A stretch of DNA of 64,000 bases from Anolis sagrei (Eukaryota > Chordata > Lepidosauria > Squamata > Anolidae), in assembly GCF_037176765.1 (NCBI RefSeq), contig NC_090023.1:200292506-200356505 (forward strand), given 5' to 3'. The notes under the pieces are model-generated. The model did not search any database, was not told the origin of the DNA, and saw only the letters and a program-made list of their open reading frames with translations. Positions 13,025-25,654 of this stretch are shown here, in pieces. The position numbers and the translations under genes are program-made. Within the stretch, counting starts at the first letter, position 1; every line of letters starts with the position of its first letter.

Positions 13025-13625
13025 AGGTCTCTTATGCCGGTAGGTCTGCTGACTGAAAGGTCAGTGGTTCGAATCAGGGGAGTGGTATGAGCCCCTATCT
13101 GTCAGTTCCAGCTTCTCATGCGGGGACATAAGTGAAGCCTCCCCACACAGGCATGTAGCCGGGGTGGGGGGTGGGGGGCTTGACGGGCTTCAGACCCCCC
13201 CCCCCCCAAATTCTCCAGGTGGTCCATGAGAAGGCCTTACTGGTACATTATTTAAACTTACGTTTATTCATATCATTTTTCAAATAGTTTTTATTGAAAA
13301 TTTTTATACTTTACATAAAAAAGAGAGCAGGGGGAGAAATTTGGGGGGAGGGGGATCATGGGGAAGAGACAGAAATATAGGGATGCTCAATATATTCCAT
13401 ATGCATGAGGTTATTGGGATAACGATACAAAAGGTTTGCTAGGGTATATCCTTTGCTAGGGTAGAATCAAACTCAGCCCCCACCCCCAAATAAAAATCCT
13501 GGCTATGGGCCTGCACAGGATGGTAAAACATCCAGGAAACCTCTGGCCAATGTCCTTGCAGACAACCAATTCTCTCACACCAGAAATTACTTGGTTTCTC
13601 AAGTTGCTCCTAACACGAAAAAAAC
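13025..13625 (+). mobile_element. SINE (family A) split by a DNA transposon
   Basis: Left part carries a B-box-like ggttcgaatcaggggag and cagttccagcttctcatgc. The right part resumes at 13,514 with aggatggtaaaacatccagg and ends in an A-rich tail. The gap is the element at 13,148-13,513. Confidence 0.75.
13148..13513. mobile_element. DNA transposon nested in a SINE
   Basis: Inverted ends CAGGCATGTAGCC … GGCTATGGGCCTG. It carries a G run and a C run near its left end. Probably hAT-like by the ends; no clean target-site duplication is seen. Confidence 0.6.
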
Positions 13626-14929
13626 AAAAACAATACTGACATGACCTCCATGAAGGAGTGAAATATGAATGTAATATAAAATAAAAAAGTTCACATAACA
13701 GTGAATTAAGTATTTCTTTGCATACTGATTAAATTAACCAAATCATTCAGTCAGTTTGTTCTATAAATTATTTTTAATTAAATAGGAAGATAAGTAAATA
13801 CATTTCAAAGGGTGAGCACATATCTAGCAATTGAATAGTTGTGACAAAAACACCGTTCAGTTAACATTTATTGGATTGGAGACAAATAAGAGAGGCTTAC
13901 ATTGTGCCCCATAATGTATTTAGGTGAAACTCTTATGGAGATTATGATAATATGTCATGTTGTTGTAATACCCAAGATGATAAAGGCTATTACATATTGG
14001 CACAGCATAAGGTTTAAGTGACTGAAAGCACATGGCACTGCAGTGGTAAACATTTATGTTTCAAGCAGCTGTAACCTACTATAAATGATGTAAATAATTT
14101 GTCCATACCACTTCAAAGCTAACAAAACTGGATTTTGAAGATTCTGGCATCATAAAGAGAGCAAAGATGTAATGCATCACAAATTACATTCTTTTCCACT
14201 TCTTAATTTAGTATTACCTCTACCAAGTATGATTCTATAAGAGAGAGAAAATGTCTCACTTCTAGTTTTGTGAAAGCAGCAGGAAATCATATTAAGGGAG
14301 ACAAAATAAATGCACCAGTAAGTAAAGAAAATGAAAACACACTTCCTTCTTGTATAACCCCAAGCAAACCATGTCATAGCACTGAATAAAGAGAGAGCAC
14401 TTCTATCAAAAGACTTCTAAGCTTCCTGCTGTCAAGAGGATTGATAAAAGTGAGTATGGATTTACTTACCTAGCCTTCCACAAATATAATCTCTATATAA
14501 AATATATAACTCTTCTTCCCCTGATCTCACAGTGTCCTTTGTTGCCGTTTACTCCTTCTCTATGTTGGGATCCCCTTCCCACTGGATCACATGAAAGTGT
14601 TCTATTAATGTGAATTGGCTTAGGTTTGAGAACACTATGCTGGATAGCAGCGAAGTGTAAGGAATCTGACCCTGGGAGCTCTATGCTGCACGTCACTTCT
14701 CTACAGGAACTCTCAGTTACTGGTTGGGAAAACAGTATAAAAGGAAATGTAATACCAATGAACACACCTTCCCAGGTGCAGCGAACTGGGTGCCAAATGT
14801 TTTATTGCTTGATTGGTTAGTAGGGAATGGAATATTTTCTATCTATGCCTGGCTCCACACATACTTATAAGTAAGGCACAGCACCTCTCTGCTGTCACAG
14901 TAGGTAAGAGTTTAGACCAGGATCAGAAG
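13626..14929. other. intergenic, no recognised feature
   Basis: AT-rich, unique-looking. Open frames here do not resemble a family I know. Confidence 0.4.
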
Positions 14930-14934
14930 AAACC

Positions 14935-16120
14935 TTAAAGCTGATATCATGCTCAGGACTAGAATCAGAGTTGGAAGAGACCATAAGAAACATCCAGTCC
15001 AACCCCTATCATGCAGAAACACACAATCAAAGCATTCCCGACAGATGGCCATCCACCCTCAGTTTAAAAACCTTCAGAGAAGGAGTTTTCCACACTTCGA
15101 TGCAGCATATCCAACTGTTGAACAGCACTGTCAGCAATTTCTGCCCCTTTAACGCTAAGGTACACTCTTTTCCTGTAATTTGAAGGCGCAGAAAAAAAGT
15201 TTGTCCCCTCCTCAATACGACCTCCTTTCCTACATTTAAACATGGTTATCATGTCCCCTCTCAGCCTTCTTTTCTCCAAGCTAAACACACGTCTCCTTAA
15301 GCCACTTGTAGGACTTGGCTTCCAAACCTTTTATTATTTAGGTTGCCCTTCCCTGACTGGACACTTCCTAGCTTATCAATATCCTTTTTGAATTGTGATG
15401 CCCAGAGCTGGACAGAGTATTCCAAATATAGTCTGAACAAAGCAGATTAATACTATTACTTACCTCGGTCTAGACCAGTGGTTCCCAAGGTTTTTTTTTT
15501 TTAATCAGGGACCACTCTGCAACATCAATACCAAAAGGGTTTTTGTTCAACATTAGATTTGGTTTGGTTATTTTGGGTGCTGGTTTGGGTGCTGATTCTG
15601 AAAATTATATTGGATAGATCACATCAGCTCAAGTTTCTGACACAGAACATATGCCATCCAGTAGTCACCATCTGATCACCCACAGAAAAGCATATTTAAT
15701 AATCTAGAGCCACAGACCTTATTTTAGATCTTGCAGCCCACCTGTGGGCTGTGGCCCATTGCTTGGGAACCACTGATTTAGACACTACACTCCTACTGAT
15801 GCATTCTGAAATCACATTGGTTTTTCTTTTAGCTGCTGTATCACACCAAATGATTTAGTAGCTTGTGGTCTACCAAGGCTCCCAGATCCTTTTCACATAT
15901 ACTGTTTTTAAGCCAGGTGTCACCCATGTTATATCTGCATTTCATTTTTCCTGCCTGAGTGTAGCACCCTACATTTCTCTCTACTGAAATTCATTTTATT
16001 GTGTTTCCCTCCAGCTCTCTAACTTTTCAAAGTTGTTTTGAATTATGATCATGTCCTCTGGAGTATTAACTAGCCTTCATAATTTAGTGTCATCTGACCA
16101 CTGGTTCCTATGTATACTAT
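14935..16120 (-). mobile_element. CR1-type LINE, ORF2 C-terminal part and 3' region
   Basis: The minus strand encodes MFSLEKRRLRGDMITMFKCR, the CR1 ORF2 C-terminal signature, in a decayed frame. A hAT (15,476-15,775) sits inside it. Further CR1-like text resumes at 15,776 (tagacactacactcctactg). Confidence 0.8.
15476..15775. mobile_element. hAT element nested in CR1, with target-site duplication
   Basis: CAGTGGTTCCCAAGG … GCTTGGGAACCACTG. Flanks gtctagac and atttagac match at 6 of 8. A relative lies split at 62,330-62,670. Confidence 0.8.
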
Positions 16121-16419
16121 TAAAAAAAATCTAACTTTCTCTTCCTTCCCCCATACTTTCCATTGAAGAATTAGGAAATCATAAATGTTTACTAGTATTT
16201 AAACAGCTTGTCCTTTTCCCAAAAAAGGCATTGCTCGAGAATCAACAAGACTCCATGCATAATAAATAATCCCACCTTTCTCTTAGACACACACAGTAGC
16301 AACCCCTAGGGTTTCAAAGTTGAAAACTACAAAAAATCTCCTGTATCTTTATTAGTGATCTAGAACACCATAGAGTCATGAAACATTTTGCAGCAGTAAA
16401 AGGTCTCTGGGTACTTCCT

Positions 16420-16735
16420 TTGGGCCCCATGGTGGTTCAGCTGAACTTGCTGACTGAAAGGTTGGCAGTTAGAATCCGGGGAGTGGGGTGAACTCCTGCT
16501 GTTAGCCCCAGCTTCTGCCCACCTAGCTCTTCAAAAACATGCAAATGTGACTAGATCAATAGGTACAACTTCTGGGAAAGGTAATGGCTCCATGCAGTTA
16601 TGCTGGCCACGTAACCTTGGAGGTGTCCATGGACAATGCTGACTCTTTGGCTGAGAATTGAAGATGAGCACCCCCCCCCCCCAGAGTCAGACATGACTAG
16701 ACTTAATGTCAAGGAAAACCTTTACCTTTGGCACA
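16420..16735 (+). mobile_element. tRNA-derived SINE (family B)
   Basis: gaacttgctgactgaaaggt near the 5' end, gcaaatgtgactagatcaat in the middle, and the 3' end 'gtcagacatgactagactta' with acctttacctt. Confidence 0.85.
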
Positions 16736-17081
16736 AATTTAAAAGTTATATAGAACACAGTATGTCCTTTTATCTATCCTATGGGTGGTCTTGATGAGAG
16801 TATGGGATTTATGTAAGCGCTGTTTTACCATTCAAGAATTGATTAAATGGGTCTGCTCTTATTGGAACTAACAAATCAGTTTCAGGCCAGGATGTTTCTT
16901 CATGTGGTCGATGGAATCATTATGCTGTATATGTGCTAATGAGTCCATCCCAATTATTTTTAAAAAATAAAATCACTTCCCTAAGAAGCTATGTGGGAAA
17001 AAGATAATTAACTTTTCTACTTTTCCTTGACAGCTATTCCTTATGTCAAAATCGATTCCCCTAAGATGCTACAAGGAACAG

Positions 17082-17340
17082 TAGTAGTAGTAATTTTATT
17101 GATTAGCCCTTAGGCCATATCACAATAAGAAACAGAACAACAAGGCCTGACAAGACCTGATCACACTCCACGTAGAAAGTTAAAATAAGACACTTATAAT
17201 AATACAGTAAATACATATGTTAAGACATGATAAAACTGATAAACTGATCAAGCTGAGTATATACATCATATTTCATTATCACCCCTACAATTTACCCCAA
17301 TCAGCCCTACGTAGCAAGTGTAGTTACAAGGAACAGATTT
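17082..17340 (-). mobile_element. LINE 3' tail, probable
   Basis: Starts with a (TAG)n-type tract and attttattgattagccctta, then an AT-rich UTR-like stretch. Family not assigned. Confidence 0.4.
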
Positions 17341-17390
17341 TAACCAACAGAATACAGAATGGGGAGGAATTATCAGGTTACATACTCCTT

Positions 17391-17608
17391 GGATGCATCT
17401 ACACTGTAGAATTCTGTTTGAAACCACTTTAACTACCGTGGCTCAATGCTATGGAAGCTTGGGATCTGTAGTTTGATGAGGCACCATAACATTTTGACAG
17501 AGAAGGCTAAAACCTGTAAAACTACAACTCTCATGATTCCATTGCCTTGAGCCATGTCAGTTATAAAGTCGTGTCAAACTGAATTAATTCTACAGTGTAG
17601 ATGCACCC
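17391..17608. mobile_element. fold-back MITE (family Q), best copy
   Basis: Ends ggatgcatctacactgtaga and its inverse tctacagtgtagatgcaccc. Inner arms hold ccactttaactaccgtggct and its complement. Confidence 0.8.
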
Positions 17609-18118
17609 TTAATTCAAAAACAAAAATCACAAATGTATTTTCTTTGAGGCTCATTGTATCTTGATTCTTTTATGTAGATTATCCTGGTGGCTTAATTAAG
17701 TGTGTTCACCATCTCCCTCTGCTGGATACATAAAGCTAGAACCATTATTTAAATCAACTTCAAGTTATATTGAATACAGTATGTCCTTTTATCCTAATCT
17801 CTGCTAATTTTATAACCCCCCTTTTGTTGTTTACCTTTTTGTAAGAGAAAGGGGAAACAAACAACAACAATAGTAATGCCTAATTTTCAACGGGGCTTTC
17901 TTCCCATGAAATGTGTTTACAATTATGACAGCTTTGATCGATCTCTCCGAACAATAAATAGCTTTCAAGAATTAGCAAAACAAATTTTCCTCCACAAGTG
18001 TGGAGGGTCGTCTGCGCAGCTATATTGTTCTCTTATACATCTTGCTACCCAAGCATTATAAATAATAGAATATCATTTATTCACATTGCCAACTTGGCAT
18101 AATGTTTTGAACATTAGA
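17609..18118. other. intergenic, no recognised feature
   Basis: Unique-looking AT-rich sequence before a Helitron. Confidence 0.4.
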
Positions 18119-19727
18119 CTAGTATCGCTATGAGGGTTGCCATAAGAAAGGCTCTCTGGATGTGAATGGATTACAACTCCCATCATGCTCTGTCAAGTCT
18201 GCCTGAAGCCCTGCCAGTATTTTAAGTTGGTCATGAAGGGTATGTGTGTCAAGTCTGAACTGGATCCATTGTTGGTGGATTTACATGACTCATTGGAATC
18301 TGGATGGACTATACCTCCCATCATCCCTGTCATTGATCCCTTAAAAATATTGGTAGTTTAAGCTGTTCATAATGGTTATGCATGCCAAGTTGGGTGCAGA
18401 TCCACCATTAGTATGATTCACATAGCCCTCTAGATGTGGCTAGACTACAACTCCCATTATCCCATCATTGATTCCTAAACCATATTGGTGGTTTAAGGTG
18501 GTCATAATGGTTATGCATACCAGGGTTGATCCGGATCCATCATTAGTATGATTCACATAGCCCTCCAGATGTGGCTGGACTACAACTCCCATCATCCTCT
18601 GCCATTCAACCCCCCCCCCCCCCCCACACACACACACACACCAAATCATGCTGGCAATTTAAGCTGGACATAATGGTTATGTGTGCCAAGTTTGATCCAG
18701 ATCCATTATTAGTGAGATTCACACAGCCCTCCAGATGTGGCTGGACTACAACTCCTATCACCCCATCATTGCTCCCTAAAGCATGTTGGTAGTTTATCAG
18801 ATCATAATGGTTATGTGTGCCAAGTTTGATCCAGATCCATTATTAGTGAGATTCACACAGCCCTCCAGATGTGGCTGTACTACAACTCCCATCACCCCAT
18901 CATTGATCCCTAAAGCATGTTGGTAGTTTATCAGATCATAATGGTTATGTGTGCCAAGTTTGATCCTGATCCATTATTAATGAGATTCACACAGCCCTCC
19001 AGATGTGGCTGTACTACAACTCCCATCACCCCATCATTGATCCCTAAAGCATGTTGGTAGTTTATCAGATCATAATGGTTATGTGTGCCAAGTTTGATCC
19101 AGATCCATTATTAGTGAGATTTACACAGCCCTCCAGATGTGGCTGGACTACAACTCCCATCACCCCATCATTGATCCCTAAAGCATGTTGGTAGTTTATT
19201 AGATCATAATGGTTATGTGTGCCAAGTTTGATCCAGACCAAGCATTACTGAGATTCACTCCAGATGTGTGTCTGGACTACAACTTCCATCATCCTCTGTC
19301 ATTCACCGCTAAACCCTGCCAGTAGTTTAAGCTCGTCATAATGGTTATGTGTGCTGAGTTTGATCCAGATCCATTATTAGTGGGATTTACACAGCTTCTG
19401 CATGTGGCTAGACTACAACTCCCATCATCCTTTCAAACCCCCAGTAATTTAAACTGGTAATGATAGTAATGAGTGCCAAGTTTGATCCAGATCCACTATT
19501 GGTGGGAGTCGTACATTGCTCCAGATGTGGCTGGACTACAATTCCCATCATCCTGTCAATTTCTCCCCTCCCCAAAATCCCACCAGTATTTTAAATTGGC
19601 CAGGATAGGTCTGTGTGCCAAGTTTGGTCCAGATTCACCAAGCTTTAAGGGAGCCTTTGTGGTTCAAATATACAAACAAACATGTAAACATACAAATATT
19701 CCATATTTTGACTTTTATAGGGAGAGA
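18119..19727 (-). mobile_element. Helitron with internal tandem array (minus orientation)
   Basis: On the minus strand the element begins A|TCTCTCCCTATAAAAG and ends CTAG|T, the AT-target arrangement of Helitrons. The 3' hairpin is not clear, so confidence is moderate. Inside are about ten tandem units of some 125-135 bp, each with gtgccaagtttgatccagat, gccctccagatgtggct and ctacaactcccatca. Non-autonomous; no Rep/helicase coding seen. Confidence 0.6.
18150..19660. repeat. tandem array, about 10 units of 125-135 bp
   Basis: Units repeat 'ggttatgtgtgccaagtttg', 'atccattattagtgagattc' and 'ggactacaactcccatca'. The central four units (about 18,690-19,220) are the most alike, implying local unit expansion. 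A (C)n(CA)n run interrupts at 18,610-18,640. Confidence 0.8.
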
Positions 19728-19894
19728 TTATGTCTTCTATTGTTTTTGCTGTAGTGACACAATTCTATGCCTTTCAACTCCAACGGGATGGCAAGCCTTT
19801 GTTTTTGTTTGTTTTCTTGCAGCCAATGAAGAGGCGCCAATATACAACAGAGAGGCTAAGTTTTGAACATAGAGTTACTACTCTAGAGCGACGT

Positions 19895-20050
19895 CCATCC
19901 AGCCGCTGGTTTCACTTTAGCCGGAAGTGCTATTGGATCCTATTCATTCCGTGGCATCAAACGTCCGCTTGGCTCTCGGGCCCCTTTCTCTAAGGTTCCG
20001 CCTCGCCGGAAGTCGCAGGTTAAATAACCGAGCGAGGCGGGAGAGCAGCC
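19895..20050 (+). promoter_or_regulatory. NSMCE4A: NSMCE4A core promoter and 5' UTR
   Basis: CpG-rich, TATA-less stretch just upstream of the start codon. It has two ETS/GABP-type CCGGAAGT sites (19,921-19,928 and 20,006-20,013) and an inverted CCAAT box (ATTGG) at about 19,933, typical of housekeeping promoters. The transcription start is not determined. Confidence 0.7.
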
Positions 20051-20219
20051 ATGGCTGAAGGGAAGGACCGGCCTGCCGAGGAGATGGAGAAGAAGGGCAG
20101 CCCAAGGAAGAAGAGCGGGGCGGAGAAGGAAAGGAGGACTTGCATCGGGCAGGAGACGGACGAGACGACGCGGCGGCTGCTCCGCCAGCAATACCGGCAG
20201 CTGATCGCCAACTGTCAGG
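20051..20219 (+). CDS. NSMCE4A: NSMCE4A exon 1 (residues 1-56)
   Basis: Starts at the ATG in a CpG-rich stretch and ends at CAGG before GTAAGTG (phase 1). It encodes the basic and acidic N-terminal tail plus the first helix of the kleisin N-domain. Confidence 0.95.
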
Positions 20220-23200
20220 GTAAGTGTGGCTTTCCCTACCTTTCACGCATCTGCACTGTGGGATGCATGTGGTTTGGCTGCCATGGCCTAATGCTATGGG
20301 ATCTTGGGAGTTGTAGTTTCGCAAGACCTTTAGCTTTCTCTGTCCAAGAAGGCTGGGGCCTCATCAAACTACAAAGCCATTTGATTCCATAGCACTGAGC
20401 CTGGAAAATGTAAGTGTCAAACTGCATTCATTTCAAGTCTGTATTATATTACTCCTTGGAATAGTAATAATAATAATCTTTATTTATATCCCGCCACCAT
20501 CTCCCCAATGGGGACTCTGCGAGCACAGCATTTTTCCGAATGAAGCAGAGAGTGTTTGAGGACCGGGACATCCTAGGGATACCAAGGTGCTTGTTTATAA
20601 AGCTATTGTCCTCCCAACCCTGCTATATGCCTGCAAAATGTGGACTTTCTACAGATGTCACATGCAACTCCTGCAGCAATACCATCAGCACTGCTTCTGG
20701 AAAATCCTGCAAATCTGAGAAGACAGGCGGACAAACATCAGCATGCTGGGAGAAGCAAAGACCACCATAATTGAAGCGATGGTCCTCCGCCATCAACTCT
20801 GCTGGACCGGCCACGTTGTCCGGATGCCCAACCACCGTCTCCCAAAGCAGTTGCTCTACTCTGAACTCAAGAATGGAAAACGGAATGTTGGTGGGCAGGA
20901 AAAAATAAAATTAAAGATGGGCTCAAAGCCAACCTTAAATACTCTGGCATAGACACTGAGAACTGGGAAGCCCTAGCCCTTGAGCGCTCCAGCTGGAGGT
21001 CAGCTATGACCAGCAGTGCTGCAGAATTTGAAGAGGCACGAATGGAAGGTGAAAGAGAGAAACGTGCCAAAAGGAAGGCACGTCAAGCCAACCCCAATCG
21101 AGACCGCCTTCCACCTGGAAACCAATGCCCTCACTGTGGGAGAAGATGCAGATCAAGAATAGGGCTCCACAGTCACCCACCAGAATACTGATCCTTGAAG
21201 ACTATCCTACTCGGCCATGTTCGTTTGTGGGATTAACAGAACTCAAAAAACACTGGAAGAATTGACACCAAATTTGGACACAAGGCACCTAACAACCCAT
21301 TGTATGTCCTTCACTCAAAAAATTGATTTTGTCATTTGGGAGTTGTACTGGGAATTATAGTTTACCTACAATCAAAGAATATTCTGAACCCCACCAACGA
21401 TGGATTTGAAGCAAACTTGTCACACAGTTCTCCCATGACCAACAGAAAATGCTGGAAGAGTTTGGTGGGCAGTGTCCTTTGTTTTTGGAGTTGTTGTTCA
21501 CCTACATCCAGAGATCACTGTGGACTCAAACAATGATGGATCTGGACCAAACTCTACAAGAATACTCAATATGCCCAAATGTGAACACTGGTGGTATTTG
21601 GGGAAAATGGGATTTTGACATTTGGGAGTTGTAGTTGCTGGGATTTATAGTTCACCTACAATCACAGAGCATTCTGAACCCCACCAACAATAGAATTGGG
21701 CCAAACCTCCAACACAGAACCCCCATGTGGGCCACAGCAACGCGTTGCAGGGGATGGCTAGTATATATAACAGAGTAAAATAGTGCCCTTTATATAAAAT
21801 GGCAAAAGTAAAAGAAACCATCATTTGCTGCATCTTCTTTTCAGCACCAAAATGATGAAATAAAATGGCCTTGTAACAGTACATTAACAGTACGAGGCTA
21901 AAGACCGTATAAAACTACGGCTTCTAGGATTCCACAGCATTAGGGCATGGCAGTTAAAGCCATCATACATTGTCAACGTCAGAAAAGAACCTTCCGTAGA
22001 AAACCTGAGCATCTTCCATGGCTCTCTTTTTCAGGGCACTGGGCTCCAGAATCCCCTTCAGATTCCCAAATTTGGATGCTAAAGGCCCATTATATACAAT
22101 GGTGTAGTAAAATGATTAAAACCAAGCTTTGCTTTTGAGATTCTTATAAAAAATTAAATCCGGATGGTTGAATCCCATGATGTGGATATGGAAGGCCAAC
22201 TGTAATTAGTCTGAAAGGGTTGCTATTCCTGTTTTTCTCTCTCCTAGGATGGATCTATTATATTACAATATAATGGCATAGTACAATATAGTAATATATA
22301 ATACTGATATTGTACTATGTTAATAATATAATATATTGTATGTATATATATCTATATCTTGTAAGCTGCTCTGAGTCTGCTTCGGGGTGAGAAAGGCGGC
22401 ATATAAATGTCATAAATAAGTAAATATTTACCACACTTTTATCCCACCCTTTTCAACCCGAAGGCGACTCAGGGCAGCACACAGACTGGCAACAATTAGA
22501 TGCCAAACACACATAAGTACATCATTTAAAACAGGTTAAATCACATAATGAAATTCATATAAAAATAATTTAAAACTATAAAAATCAATGACTTCCAGGT
22601 TAAAATCCATGTCCATATTCGTTCGCAATACTGAGTTTGTCTGGTTACAATGAGGTTCCAAAAGCCTGCACAAAGAGCCAGGTTTTTACTCTTTTCCTAA
22701 AGATCAGGAGGGAGGTAGCCGATCTAATATCCCCAGGAAGGGAGTTCCACAGCCGAGAGGCCATCATTGAGAAAGCCTGTCTCCCGTCTCCGCCAAGCGA
22801 GCATCTGTGAGGCAGGCAGGATCGAGAGCAGGACCTCCCCAGATGATCTTAAATTCCTGGAAGGTTCATAAGGGGAGACACATTCAGATAGGTAAGTTGG
22901 GCCGGAACCGTTTAGGGCTTTATAGGCTAAAGCCAACACTTTGAATTGTGTCCGCAATTGTGTTTCCCATGCTTTTTCTGCACCTTCAGCTCCAATTTGC
23001 TTTCCTTTGAGTTCATCCTGGCTACTTGGTATTAGGGTAAAGGTAAAGGTTGTTCTCTGACATTAAGCCCAGTCATGTCTGACTGGGGTGTGGTGCTCAT
23101 CTCCATTTCTAAGCTGAAGAGCCAGCATTGTCCATAGACACCTCCAAGGTCATGTGGCCGGCATGACTATGTGTAGCGCCGTTACCTTCCCGCCAGAGTG

Positions 23201-25618
23201 GTACCTATTGATCTACTCACATTTGCATGTTTTCGAACTGCTAGGTTGACAGAAGCTAGGGCTAACAGCGGAAGCGCATGCCACTCCCCAGAATTGAACC
23301 TGCGACCTTTCAGTCAATAAGCTCAGTGCTTTAACCCTCTGCGCCACCGGGGTATTATTCCTTGCTTATTGTGGCACCATAAATTGTATAATAATACTTA
23401 TAAGATTTTCTTTACTTGCCATTTTACTGTGTGTATTTTTGTTCCCTAGAATACACATCATCAATTCAATAACAGCATTTTCTACTTGCTTCGCTTCTTA
23501 TGCTCTCAGTTTTCTATTTTTATTTAGCAAAAATTTAAAAAATGCATGAATTTCAGCTATCATTTTAGGTTTGTTTACATAAGTGTCTCCCTGATGCTTT
23601 GTTTCTTATTTGTTTTCATTTTCTTCTTCTTGGAGATACAGTTCTTCTGTAAAAAGATAGCTATACACCTCTTAATGTTGTTATCATCTTCTGATTAATC
23701 ATCATTTCTATTCAGGATTACTTAAAGGGCTTCATCTCTAATTGAAGAAAATATTAGCACACATGACATCAGTCTGTCTTAAATATGGATGCTGTAATGC
23801 TACATTAAAATAGTTTTGCCTGGAACTTGGTAGTTTTTAATGTATAATTGAGGTCTATGATTGTCTTGCATTCAGTATGCTTTAAAAATGGAGTTTCTTG
23901 TTTTTGAGGATTTTTTAAAAAGTACATGTTAATTCTTCATAGAGAATCGTGGTTTGATGTTGAGCAACAGAGGTGATAAATTGACTGAGGCTTTGGAAGA
24001 TGCTGATAAACTGTTTCCTGGAGGTAAGAAGAACCTGATCTGTACTTAATATAGCATGTTGGATACTGACAGTAACATTATGCATTCCTCAGAAGTATAA
24101 ACTTAGCAGCTTGGACAAAATAGGAGAAAGTTTTCTCCCTTCCAGTCTTTGCATTTCCAGGGGAAGAGACATTTAAAACTCAGCTTCTATTTTCTGAATC
24201 ACAGTTGTAACATCTTTCTCATTCTCTATTCATGTATGCCCTTTTGATAGAGATATCACTGATCCTTATGTGGTTTAGTTGTACTAGCAAACAGGACGAC
24301 TCTGGAGTGATTCCACAGACTCAGACAGCTTTTAGGCCAATAACTTTGACCTGTAAAATAGCAGGATGTCAGAACTCGATTTGCCATCATCCATTGCAGC
24401 ATGTCATTTTTATTGTATAATAATGCCAAAACTTGATGAGGATTCCTCCATCTCCTAGAGAACATGACAGTGGAAGCAATGTTTTGGTTTTTTGCAGAAA
24501 TGAGTGCAGTGAGGATCATGTCCATCCAATAGGTTAATGCAACCCGCATGCCTCCCACAATTTCCCATTCCATTATACAGTGTGTATGTGTCAGCTCACA
24601 GTAGCTGCTCTCAAATGAAGACACAGGACAACGCTCTGGTATCACTGAGAACTTTACTACAGGAAACATAGACATGCAGAAAGCCGAGAGTGCCTAGTGC
24701 CGGCTAGCACTCCCTTATATAATGTAACTCCCACCAAGACAAAACCCCGCGTAATTCACCCGCCAAAACTGCTAACCGTTCCCTCTCAGGGTCAACCACT
24801 GCAGGTGTCTTATCAGAGTTCTACATCAGGGGCCCTGATTTCTGGTGCCAGAATCCAGGCCCTGGAAACTGGGCTCTGACATGTATGTATGTATGTGTGT
24901 GTGTATACATATTATAGTATATATGTATGATGTATTAATAAAATAATACCATATTAAATCAGATTAATTTGCTACTCAGAGTATAAACTGCCGGGTGGTT
25001 TCTGAGAGCAAGAAACACTTCAAAAACTAGATGGTAATATTAGTTTAATCATTCTTATCTTCTGGTTGCTATTAATGCTAGCAAACCATCTTTTTCCCTC
25101 TATGACAGTGTCTGATCCAAGGGAGGCAGCTTTGGATGCTCAGTTCCTTGTATTGGCAACAAACCTAGGAAAGGAAAAAGCAAACCAGCTGCATTCGGAT
25201 ATGGCAGAATTTGATTCAATTGCATTTGCTGAAGATTTAGTAAGTTTACCGTAATTACAATAAGACTCAGTTATTTGTGGGGAGTACATTCCGACCTTTT
25301 CCTTCATAGATCTATTCTCTATAATAAGACAGGTATTTCACAATCGTATGTATCTAACATCTTTCATGTAATTTTCGTAGAAAGTGTATTCTTATTTCAT
25401 GGTGACATTATTTTTTTGCTGCAAATGGACTCTGAGAGCACAGTTTGTTCTCTCTACAGCTAACTTTTATGGGCATAAATCGCCTGGAACGGGAAGACAG
25501 TGATAGTGATGAGGACCAGAATACTAGTGGATTTTTACCTAACAATGCTTGGTATAAACTTGGTGAGGAAGCAAGAAAGTACTTCAGAAGAGCACCAGTT
25601 TTCCACTTCATGTAAGTT

Positions 25619-25654
<36 letters not shown>

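Noticed and set aside
18150-19660. Regularly spaced repeats considered as a CRISPR-like array
   Set aside because: Units are contiguous tandem copies without unique spacers, in a vertebrate nuclear context inside a Helitron.
18440-19754. Short frames through the 18-19.7 kb array
   Set aside because: Produced by the tandem unit in successive frames; composition follows the repeat, not a protein.
24256-24675. 139-codon minus-strand open frame in NSMCE4A intron 2
   Set aside because: Its N-terminal part lies in the solo LTR, the rest has no recognisable family, and no splice or promoter context supports it.
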